Shown here piece after piece: positions 15,520 through 23,500 of a stretch of 53,323 nt of DNA (positions within the stretch are counted from its first letter, which is position 1; every line of letters starts with the position of its first letter). This DNA comes from ZC4RG42 sp003242425 (GTDB taxonomy: Bacteria > Pseudomonadota > Gammaproteobacteria > Burkholderiales > SG8-39): positions 1-53,323 of the forward strand of contig CALCIE010000051.1 of assembly GCA_937907425.1 (NCBI GenBank), read 5' to 3'. Under the pieces are notes generated by a model. It searched no databases, was not told where the DNA came from, and saw only the letters and a program-made list of their open reading frames with translations. Both the position numbers and the translations under genes were made by a program.

Positions 15520-16845
15520 ATGCGACTCGCCCGTCTCAAAGCTTCTTACGCCCTCCTCCTGCTTCTCATCACGGCGGTGTGGCTGGCAAGTGCATGGCCG
15601 ATCGGCGAGGGTTTCTGGCCGTTGCGTCGCGCGATCGTGATGTACACCGGCATGCTCGCCGTCGGGTTGATGTCCGCGGCGATCGTCCTCGCCGCACGCC
15701 CGGTGCAACTGGAACCGCTGCTCGGCGGCCTTGACAAGTATTACCGGCTGCACAAATGGCTCGGCATCGGCACGGCGATCGCGGCGATCCTGCACTGGGC
15801 GGCGGAGAACGTACCGCGCATCCTGGCACGGCACGGCTGGATCGAGCGGCCGCAGCGCCATGCGCCGGCCGAACCGGCCGCCGGGTTCGACCTCTTCCGC
15901 GATCTGCGCAACTCAGCCGGCGACGTGGGCGAATGGGCGTTCTATATGTTTCTCCTCCTCATGGTGCTCGCCCTGTGGAAGCGCGTGCCCTACCGTCAGT
16001 TCTTCCGCGCCCACAAGCTCATGGCGCCCGTTTACCTCCTGCTGGCGTACCACTCGTTCATCATGATGGGCCGCGATTACTGGAACGCGCCGAGCGGTGC
16101 GCTCATGGCACTGCTGCTCACCGGCGGCTCGCTCGCGGCCTTCGCGTCGCTGTTCGGCCGCATCGGCAAATCGCGTCGTGCGAGCGGCGCGATCGAATCG
16201 CTCGAGTACCACCGGGACAACGCCGTGCTCGACGTATGCGTGCGGCTCGATACCGATTGGCCCGGCCATCAGGCCGGCCAGTTCGCTTTCGTCGAGTTCG
16301 ACCGCACGGAGGGCGCGCACCCCTTCACCATTTCCTCCGCCTGGCGCGACGACGGCCGCCTGCGGTTCAGCATCAAGGGACTGGGCGATTACACGCGCAC
16401 GCTGCCGGAGCAGTTGCGTGTAGGACAGGCGGTAACCGTGGAAGGCCCTTACGGCCGTTTCGATTTCAGCGGCGAAGGACGGCGGCAGATCTGGATCGCG
16501 GGCGGCATCGGCATCACGCCGTTCATCGCCGGACTGCAGCAGCTCACCGACCAGGGTAAGCGCCCCGAAGTCGATCTCTACTATTCCACCGATGCGCCGG
16601 CTCAGGACTTCATCGACCACATTCGCGCGCTTGCGCAACAGGGCGGCGTGCGCTTCCACCTCGTGCTGCCGAAGCAGGACGGGCGGCTGAGCTTCGAGCG
16701 GCTGGCGCAGGAAGTGCCGGAATGGCGGGACGCGGACGTCTGGTTCTGCGGACCGAAGCGTTTCGGCGACGCGATGCGCGAAGCGATGGTCGCCCACGGC
16801 TTCGACGCCGCGCGCTTCCATCAGGAACTCTACGACATGCGCTGA
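15520..16845 (+). CDS. Ferric-reductase-like membrane flavoprotein
   Basis: A 441-residue protein. The N-terminal ~215 residues hold about six helices of the ferric reductase/NOX-like transmembrane domain, with histidines at LHKWLG and ILHWAAEN and at FFRAHKLMAP and AYHSFIM that can bind haem. Then come an FAD-binding barrel (HPFTISSAW) and an NAD(P)-binding domain with IWIAGGIGITPFIAGL, ending in WFCGPKRFG. It should pass electrons from NAD(P)H across the inner membrane via FAD and haem; the acceptor (ferric iron, oxygen or a protein) is not shown. Its TGA is immediately followed by the TCA of the convergent ftsH stop, with no bases between. Confidence 0.88.
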   Translation: MRLARLKASYALLLLLITAVWLASAWPIGEGFWPLRRAIVMYTGMLAVGLMSAAIVLAARPVQLEPLLGGLDKYYRLHKWLGIGTAIAAILHWAAENVPRILARHGWIERPQRHAPAEPAAGFDLFRDLRNSAGDVGEWAFYMFLLLMVLALWKRVPYRQFFRAHKLMAPVYLLLAYHSFIMMGRDYWNAPSGALMALLLTGGSLAAFASLFGRIGKSRRASGAIESLEYHRDNAVLDVCVRLDTDWPGHQAGQFAFVEFDRTEGAHPFTISSAWRDDGRLRFSIKGLGDYTRTLPEQLRVGQAVTVEGPYGRFDFSGEGRRQIWIAGGIGITPFIAGLQQLTDQGKRPEVDLYYSTDAPAQDFIDHIRALAQQGGVRFHLVLPKQDGRLSFERLAQEVPEWRDADVWFCGPKRFGDAMREAMVAHGFDAARFHQELYDMR

Positions 16846-18678
16846 TCAGACCGCGGTTTCGTTCGGTTCCCTGGCCGCGTTTTGCGCAAGCGGCGGGAAG
16901 TCCTCCGGCGTCAGCGTCTCTTTCTCCAGCAGCAGCTTCGCGCCCTCTTCCAACAGCTCGCGCCGTTCCGTGAGCAGGGCCAGCGCGCGCTGGTAGGCCT
17001 CGTCGATGAGCTTGCGCACCGCGATGTCGATCTCGCGCGCGGTCTCTTCGGAATAGTCCTTCTCGCGCAGTCCGATACGCTGGTCGCCCAGATAAGTGGT
17101 GGCCTGCCGTTCGAGCACCGCCTGGCCGAGCTGCTCCGTCATGCCGAAACGCGTGACGATCTGTCGCGCGATGTCGGTGACCTTGGCGAGGTCGTCGGCC
17201 GCGCCCGTGGACACCTCGCCGAACACGAGCTGTTCGGCCGCGCGGCCGGCGAGCAGCACCGTCATGCGGTCCATGAGCTCGCGCCGGGTAATGAGATAGC
17301 GATCGTCGGTGGGGCGCTGCATGGTGTAGCCGAGCGCGCCGATCGAACGCGGGATGATCGAAACCTTGTGCACGGGGTCGGTGCCCGGTAACGCCGCAGC
17401 CACGAGCGCGTGGCCCATCTCGTGATACGCGGTCACGCGGCGCTCGTGCGGATGCAGCAGCCGCCCGCGCCGCTCGGCGCCGGCGACGATGCGCTCCACC
17501 GCGGCGGTGAAATCGTCCATCGTCACGGCGTCCGCGTTGCGGCGCGTGGCGAGGATCGCCGCCTCGTTGACCAGATTGGCGAGATCGGCCCCGCTGAAGC
17601 CCGGCGTGATGCCGGCGATCTGGTCGACGTCCACATCGGACGCGAGCCGGATCTTCTTGATGTGCACCTTGAGGATGTCAGCGCGGCCTTTGCGGTCGGG
17701 CCGGTCGAGCACGACCTGGCGGTCGAAACGGCCCGCGCGCAGCAGCGCCGGATCGAGGATCTCCGGCCGGTTGGTGGCGGCGAGGATCACGATGCCTTCG
17801 CGTGGATCGAAACCGTCCAGTTCCGCAAGAAGCTGGTTGAGCGTCTGCTCCTTCTCGTCGTGGCCGCTGCCGTAGGCGATGCCGCCGCGCGCGCGGCCCA
17901 GCGCGTCGATCTCGTCGATGAAGATGATGCAGGGCGCAGCCTTGCGCGCCTGCTCGAACAGATCGCGCACCCGCGCAGCGCCGACGCCGACGAACATCTC
18001 CACGAATTCCGAACCCGAGATCGAGAAGAAGGGCACGCCCGCCTCGCCCGCCACCGCCTTGGCGATGAGCGTTTTGCCCGTGCCGGGCGGGCCGACCAGC
18101 AGGATGCCCTTGGGGATGCGCGCGCCGAGCCGGCCGTACTTGTCCTTCTCCTTGAGGAAGGACACGATCTCCTGCAACTCGAGCTTGGCCTCGTCCACGC
18201 CCGCGACGTCGTCGAAAGTCACGCCGGTGTCGCGTTCCACCAATACTCGCGCCTTCGACTTGCCGATGTTCACCAGCCCGCCCATGCCCTGCTTTTCGGC
18301 AAAACGGCGGAACAGGAACATCCAGATGCCGAAGAACAGCAGGATGGGGATCACCCAGGACAGCAGGTTGGTGAGGAAGGTGTCCTCCACCGTGCCGGAG
18401 AAGGTCGCGCCGCTGTTCCTGATCTGCTCGGCCAATACCGGATCGACGCGGTTGGTGACGAAATAGTCCTTGCCGTTGATGGGCTGGTTCAGGCGGCCGA
18501 CGATCTGGTCCTGGCGCACCGTCAGCTCGGCGATACGTCCCTCCTCCAGATAGCGCAGGAAATCGCTGTAGGGGATGGCCTCGACGCTGCGCGAGGTGGT
18601 CCACCAGCTCTGGAAGAGCAGCAGAAGCAGGAACGCGCCGATGAGGTACCAGACGTTCCATTGGCGCTGTTTGTCCAT
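16846..18678 (-). CDS. ftsH: ATP-dependent zinc metalloprotease FtsH
   Basis: A 610-residue membrane AAA+ protease that degrades misfolded membrane and some soluble proteins. Two N-terminal helices (about 10-25 and 105-124) flank a periplasmic domain. The AAA module has Walker A GPPGTGKT (196-203), Walker B IIFIDEID (251-258) and the FVGVGA pore region (229-234). The zinc site is HEMGH (419-423), with an Asp in TGAADDL (about 496) as third ligand. Its place after a stress/transport cluster rather than next to rlmE/folP suggests an accessory paralogue. It starts 106 bases after yjdF with AAGGAG before the ATG and is probably the last gene of that array. Confidence 0.96.
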   Translation of the reverse strand: MDKQRQWNVWYLIGAFLLLLLFQSWWTTSRSVEAIPYSDFLRYLEEGRIAELTVRQDQIVGRLNQPINGKDYFVTNRVDPVLAEQIRNSGATFSGTVEDTFLTNLLSWVIPILLFFGIWMFLFRRFAEKQGMGGLVNIGKSKARVLVERDTGVTFDDVAGVDEAKLELQEIVSFLKEKDKYGRLGARIPKGILLVGPPGTGKTLIAKAVAGEAGVPFFSISGSEFVEMFVGVGAARVRDLFEQARKAAPCIIFIDEIDALGRARGGIAYGSGHDEKEQTLNQLLAELDGFDPREGIVILAATNRPEILDPALLRAGRFDRQVVLDRPDRKGRADILKVHIKKIRLASDVDVDQIAGITPGFSGADLANLVNEAAILATRRNADAVTMDDFTAAVERIVAGAERRGRLLHPHERRVTAYHEMGHALVAAALPGTDPVHKVSIIPRSIGALGYTMQRPTDDRYLITRRELMDRMTVLLAGRAAEQLVFGEVSTGAADDLAKVTDIARQIVTRFGMTEQLGQAVLERQATTYLGDQRIGLREKDYSEETAREIDIAVRKLIDEAYQRALALLTERRELLEEGAKLLLEKETLTPEDFPPLAQNAAREPNETAV

Positions 18679-18784
18679 GGATCGGTCTCCTTACCTGCAG
18701 GATGCTCGAACTTTAGCCGCCGTGCGGGGCCCTTGTTTGACACAGGTCGAACAGTCCTTAGATATGGCGTGCGGGACGGCCGCT

Positions 18785-19513
18785 TCAAGACCTCCCCCGC
18801 CGGCCGCGGCGGATGCGCGCGATTTCCTCTTCGCCGAGCGGCAGCGGGTCCTTCACCCGCAGGCTGTCGCGGATGGTCCGCGCGAAATCCCCGCGCAGTG
18901 CTGCGTTCACGGCCGCGGTGAGGAGCATCGCCACGAGCGCTCCCAGGCTCGCGAGCGCCATGTCGCGCTGGGCGTCCCACACGTCACCCTGCGTGCCGAG
19001 ATAGGCCGCGCCCAGCTCGCCGCCGAACACCAGCGCCGCGCCCCATTCGATCAGCTCGTAGAATGCCGAAGTGGCGATCGTGAATTCCAGGGGCAGGAAA
19101 TACCCCCAGAAGCCGCGCACGCCCACCAGCCGCAGGAACAGCTCGCGGATCGGATAGGCAAGCAGCAGACCGTACATGAAGTGCGCGAAGCGGTCGAAGT
19201 GATTGCGCTCCCAGCCCATGAGCGCGTTGAGCGAACGGCCGGTGAGCGCCTCGAACCAGGCGTCGTAGGGCACTTCGGAATAGGTGTAGTGCGCGCCGAT
19301 CTCGTGCAGGCACAGGAACAGGAAGATCAGGGTATAGGAAATCCGCGACAGCCTGAAGCGCCGGTAGGTCGCGGCGAGCACCGCGACGAAGAACAGCACC
19401 AGGGCGTTCTCGACCGCCCAGTCCTCGCGGTGGTTCGGCTCGATCGCGAGCGCAACCCACAGCAGGGCGAACAGCGCCGCGAGCCCCGCCGCGTAGCGGT
19501 CGTGCGCGCTCAC
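18785..19513 (-). CDS. YjdF-family (DUF2238) membrane protein
   Basis: A 242-residue inner-membrane protein with about six hydrophobic segments. It carries the family's conserved acidic and histidine pattern between helices: CLHEIGAHYTYSEVPYD, NHFDRFAHFMYG and FYELIEWGAA, then LGTQGDVWDAQRDM. Function of the family is unknown. Its ATG overlaps the TGA of the P-type ATPase gene (four shared bases), showing tight coupling. The C-terminal ~25 residues are hydrophilic and strongly basic. Confidence 0.88.
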   Translation of the reverse strand: MSAHDRYAAGLAALFALLWVALAIEPNHREDWAVENALVLFFVAVLAATYRRFRLSRISYTLIFLFLCLHEIGAHYTYSEVPYDAWFEALTGRSLNALMGWERNHFDRFAHFMYGLLLAYPIRELFLRLVGVRGFWGYFLPLEFTIATSAFYELIEWGAALVFGGELGAAYLGTQGDVWDAQRDMALASLGALVAMLLTAAVNAALRGDFARTIRDSLRVKDPLPLGEEEIARIRRGRRGRS

Positions 19514-22356
19514 GCAGACACTCCCGCCGCGCGCCGTTGCGCGCCCGCGCTACGCGCGAGGACCTTGCTCAGCTCCCGCAGCCACAGCACGCTGCTCGCC
19601 ACCGCCGCGCATAGCAGCCAGTCCTCCGCGGCAAGCGCTGTGGTGCCGAAGGCGTGCTGCAGGCCCGGCACATAGATCACCGCGGCGTGCAGGACGAGCG
19701 AAAACCCGACCGCCCCCCACAGCCAGACGTTGCCGAACAGCCCGTCGAAGGCGCTGCGCTCATCCGAGCGCGCGTTGAAGACGTTGAAGAGCTGGAACAT
19801 CACCAGCGTGGTGAAGGCCATGGTCTGGGCATAACGCAGATCCCCATCGCCCTCGATGAGGCCGCCGGGCAGCGAGGCGTCGAGCACGGCGAGCGTGCCC
19901 ACGGCCATGATCAGGCCGACGAAGAAGATCCCGCGCCACATGCGCGGCGTCATGACGCCTTCGCCGCGCGGACGCGGCGGACGCGACATGAGGTTGCGGC
20001 CGCCCGGGTCGAGCCCCAATGTCAGCGCCGGCGCGCCGTCGGTGACCAGATTGATCCACAGGATCTGGGTGGCGAGCAGCGGCAGCGCGACGCCGAACGC
20101 GCCGGGCACGAGGCCGATGAGGTCGGCCAGCAGCACGCCGAAGAACATGGTCATCACTTCGCCGATGTTGGACGAAAGCAGATAGCGCAGAAACTTGCGG
20201 ATGTTGGAGAAGATCGCCCGTCCCTCCTCCACCGCCGCGACGATGGTGGCGAAGTTGTCGTCGGCGAGCACCATGTCGGCCGCCTGCCGCGACACGTCGG
20301 TGCCGGTGATGCCCATCGCCACGCCGATGTCGGCGTTCTTCAGCGCCGGCGCATCGTTCACGCCGTCGCCGGTCATCGCCACCGTCGCGCCCTGGCGCTT
20401 GAGCGCGGCGACGATGCGCAGCTTGTGCTCGGGGTTCACCCGCGCATAGACCGAAACTTCGCGCACGACGCGGTCGAGTTCCTCTTCGCTCATGCGTTCG
20501 AGCTCCTTGCCCGTCACCGCGCGCCCGTCGCTCGCGATGCCGAGCTCGGCCGCGATGACCGCGGCGGTGCGCGGATGGTCGCCGGTGATCATGATCGGCC
20601 GGATGCCCGCGCGCTTCGCACGCGCCACGGCTTCCTTGGCCTCCTCGCGCGGCGGATCGATCATGCCCACCAGTCCGACGAACACCAGCTCCTCTTCGAT
20701 GCGTTCGTCGGCGCTGCGGTGGTCGAAGCTCTCGGCAGGATGCAGGCGGAACGCGACGCCGAGCGTGCGCAGCGCCTCGCCCGCGAGCGCTTCGTTGCAG
20801 GCCATGATCTCGGCGCGCCGCTCGGGCGTGAGCGGCCGGATGGTCTCGCCCACCAGTTCCGCGGTGCAACGCGCGATGAGCACGTCCGGCGCGCCCTTGG
20901 TCATGGCGAGCAGATGTTCTTCGGCATGCGCATCGCGGTGCACCGTGCTCATCAGCTTGCGTTCGGAGGAGAACGGCACTTCGGCCAGGCGCTCATAGCG
21001 CGCATCGAGGACATGAGCTTCCAGCCCGGCCTTGCGCGCGGCGACGATGAGCGCGCCTTCGGTCGGGTCGCCCTGCACCTGCCAGCGGCCTTCGTGCTGC
21101 TGCAGTGTCGCGTTGTTGGCGCGCTCGGCCACCGTCAATGCGCGTTCGAGCTCGTGCCGCAGGGCGCCCTCCACTGCGCCGCCGTCGGCGCGGCGGACCC
21201 CGCCTTCCGGCGCGTAGCCGATACCTTCGAAGTCCACGCGGCCGCTCGCGGTGACGACGCAGCGCACCGTCATCTCGTTGCGCGTGAGCGTGCCGGTCTT
21301 GTCCGAACAGATCACGTCCGCGGAGCCGAGCGTCTCCACCGCGGACAGGCGCCGCACGATGGCGTTGCGCCGCGCCATGCGATGCACGCCGAGCGCGAGC
21401 ACCGTTGTGACGATGGCGGGCAGCCCTTCCGGCACCGCCGCGACGGCGAGCGCAACGCCGAGGATCAGCACGCCGAACAGCCCGCGCATGCCCTGCACGT
21501 CCCCGACCGCGAGGATGGTGCCGATCATCAGCAGCGCGATGATGATCACCACCAGGCCGAGCCGCTTGCCGACGCGGTCCAGTTCGCGCTGCAGGGGCGT
21601 CTGCTCGGCGGGCGCGGCCCTGAGCATGCCGGCGATGCGTCCCATCTCGGTCTGCATGCCGGTGGCAGTGACGAGCGCCCGCCCGCGTCCGTAGGTGGCG
21701 ATGGTGCCGCTGTAGAGCATGTCGCGGCGGTCGCCGAGCGCGCAGTCGGCCGGCACGGGTTCCGGGTCCTTGGAGACCGGCACGCTCTCGCCCGTCAGGG
21801 CGGCCTCCGCGCATTGCAGCGCCGTGCTCTCGACCACGCGCGCATCCGCGGGAATGGTATCGCCCTCCTCGACCAGGATGAGATCGCCGGGCACCACTTC
21901 CGCGGCGGGAATGCGCTTCCTCTCGCCGTCGCGGATCACCGTCGCCTGCGCGGCCGACATCTTCTTCAGCGCGGCGACCGCCTGTTCCGCGCGCGCCTGC
22001 TGGATATAGCCCATCAGGGCGTTGAGCAGCACGATGGCGAGGATGGCGATGGCCTCGTAGGGCAGCGAAGGATGCGCCGGGTCGCGCTCGACGAACCACA
22101 GCACGGCGGAGACCGCCGCCGCGGCGAGCAGCAGCAACACCAGCACGTCGTTGAACTGGGCGAGGAAGCGCTTCCAGGCCGGAACCGGCCGCTCGGCCGC
22201 GAGCTCGTTGCGGCCGTATTGCGCCAGGCGCCGTGCCGCTTCCTGCTCGCTCAGACCGCAGCACAGATCGGTGCACAACGCCTGTGCGACCTCTCCCGCG
22301 GAGCAGGCGTACGGCACGCACTCGACAATACCCGGTTGTTTTCGTTCCGCTGTCAT
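19510..22356 (-). CDS. P-type ATPase, Ca2+-transporting (PIIA) type
   Basis: A 948-residue cation pump. It has the actuator TGES (188-191), helix-4 motif PEGLP (309-313) typical of Ca2+-type pumps, the phosphorylated Asp in DKTGT (352-356) and the hinge TGDGVNDAPALKNADIGVAMG. About ten transmembrane helices are present in the usual 2-2-6 layout. The likely role is expulsion of Ca2+ or a similar divalent cation. Unusually, the first 35 residues hold five cysteines (13, 18, 28, 32, 33), which is not typical of the family. CCGGAGG precedes the ATG; the ABC permease ends 21 bases upstream and yjdF overlaps the 3' end. Confidence 0.94.
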   Translation of the reverse strand: MTAERKQPGIVECVPYACSAGEVAQALCTDLCCGLSEQEAARRLAQYGRNELAAERPVPAWKRFLAQFNDVLVLLLLAAAAVSAVLWFVERDPAHPSLPYEAIAILAIVLLNALMGYIQQARAEQAVAALKKMSAAQATVIRDGERKRIPAAEVVPGDLILVEEGDTIPADARVVESTALQCAEAALTGESVPVSKDPEPVPADCALGDRRDMLYSGTIATYGRGRALVTATGMQTEMGRIAGMLRAAPAEQTPLQRELDRVGKRLGLVVIIIALLMIGTILAVGDVQGMRGLFGVLILGVALAVAAVPEGLPAIVTTVLALGVHRMARRNAIVRRLSAVETLGSADVICSDKTGTLTRNEMTVRCVVTASGRVDFEGIGYAPEGGVRRADGGAVEGALRHELERALTVAERANNATLQQHEGRWQVQGDPTEGALIVAARKAGLEAHVLDARYERLAEVPFSSERKLMSTVHRDAHAEEHLLAMTKGAPDVLIARCTAELVGETIRPLTPERRAEIMACNEALAGEALRTLGVAFRLHPAESFDHRSADERIEEELVFVGLVGMIDPPREEAKEAVARAKRAGIRPIMITGDHPRTAAVIAAELGIASDGRAVTGKELERMSEEELDRVVREVSVYARVNPEHKLRIVAALKRQGATVAMTGDGVNDAPALKNADIGVAMGITGTDVSRQAADMVLADDNFATIVAAVEEGRAIFSNIRKFLRYLLSSNIGEVMTMFFGVLLADLIGLVPGAFGVALPLLATQILWINLVTDGAPALTLGLDPGGRNLMSRPPRPRGEGVMTPRMWRGIFFVGLIMAVGTLAVLDASLPGGLIEGDGDLRYAQTMAFTTLVMFQLFNVFNARSDERSAFDGLFGNVWLWGAVGFSLVLHAAVIYVPGLQHAFGTTALAAEDWLLCAAVASSVLWLRELSKVLARSAGAQRRAAGVSA

Positions 22357-22377
22357 CGTCTACGTGTTTCCTCCGGT

Positions 22378-23499
22378 TCACGCCATCGAGGCGATGGTCT
22401 TGCGGAAGCGCGCGAGCGAATACGCGAACAGCGCGCCCCCGATGAGCGCGAGCGCCAGGAGCTGCGGCCACACCACCTCGAGCCCCGCGCCGCGGAACAG
22501 GATCGCCTGCGCGAGCATGACGAAATGGGTGGTTGGCGCGAGCAGCATCACGTCCTGCACCGCCTCCGGCATGCTTTCGCGCGGCGTCGAGCCGCCCGAG
22601 AGCATCTGCATGGGGATCAGCACCAGCATGATGAGCAGTCCGAATTGCGGCATCGAACGCGCGACGGTACCGAGGAAGATCCCCATCGCCGTGGTGGCGA
22701 AAAGATGCAGCGCGGTGCCGGCCAGGAACAGCGGCACCGAGCCTTCGATCGGTACGCCGAGCAGCCCCTGCACCACGCCCGTGATCGAGCAGGCCGTCGC
22801 GAACAGCACCACCAGCCCCATCGACCAGACCTTGGCGGTCATGATCTCGAACGGCGTCACCGGCATGGCGAGCAGATGCTCGACGGTGCCGTGCTCGCGC
22901 TCGCGCAGCAGCGCCGCGCCGGTGAGGATGATAGAGAGCATCGTCACCTGGTTGATCACCTGGATCACGGCGCCGAACCAGGATTTGTTGAGCTCCGGAT
23001 TGAAGCGCACGCGCACGGCCAGTTCCACCGGCAGCGGCGTCGTCTCTTTGCGCCCCTGCATGAAGGTGGCGATCTCCTCGTTGACGATGGACTGGATGTA
23101 CACGCTGCCGGTGAAGGCCTGGCTGGTGCGCGTCGCGTCCACATTGAGCTGCAGCGTCGGCGAACGGCCGGCGAGCACGTCGCGCTGGAATTCGGGCGGG
23201 ATGACGAGCGCGAAGGTATCGAGCCCCGCGTCCATGCGCGCGTCCATGTCCTCGGCGCTGATCAGCGACGGTTTGGTGAAGTACGGCGGATAGAAAGCGT
23301 CGGCGAGCCGCATGGACAGCTGCGACCGGTCCTGATCGACGATGGCGATGGGCGCGCGGTTGAGCGTCTCCGGCATCGCCGTCGCCGCCGCGTACACCGA
23401 GAAAGTGAAGGCATAGACGATCAGGAACAGCATCATCGGGTCGCGCAGCAGGCTGCGCAACTCCTTCACGCCCAGATGGAGGATGTTGGCGGCGCGCAT
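22378..23499 (-). CDS. ABC-2 type permease (YhhJ-like)
   Basis: A 373-residue membrane permease: one N-terminal helix, a ~150-residue periplasmic loop (starting after AAATAMPE), then five helices. This is the layout of YhhJ/YbhR-type exporters. TGAALLREREHGTVEHLLAMP is the conserved cytoplasmic segment after the second helix. The ATG begins one base after the TAG of the RbbA gene, with AGGAGCG just upstream, so translation is coupled. With HlyD-type and RbbA genes it forms the equivalent of E. coli yhiI-rbbA-yhhJ. The exported substrate is unknown. Confidence 0.92.
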   Translation of the reverse strand: MRAANILHLGVKELRSLLRDPMMLFLIVYAFTFSVYAAATAMPETLNRAPIAIVDQDRSQLSMRLADAFYPPYFTKPSLISAEDMDARMDAGLDTFALVIPPEFQRDVLAGRSPTLQLNVDATRTSQAFTGSVYIQSIVNEEIATFMQGRKETTPLPVELAVRVRFNPELNKSWFGAVIQVINQVTMLSIILTGAALLREREHGTVEHLLAMPVTPFEIMTAKVWSMGLVVLFATACSITGVVQGLLGVPIEGSVPLFLAGTALHLFATTAMGIFLGTVARSMPQFGLLIMLVLIPMQMLSGGSTPRESMPEAVQDVMLLAPTTHFVMLAQAILFRGAGLEVVWPQLLALALIGGALFAYSLARFRKTIASMA

Positions 23500-23500
23500 G

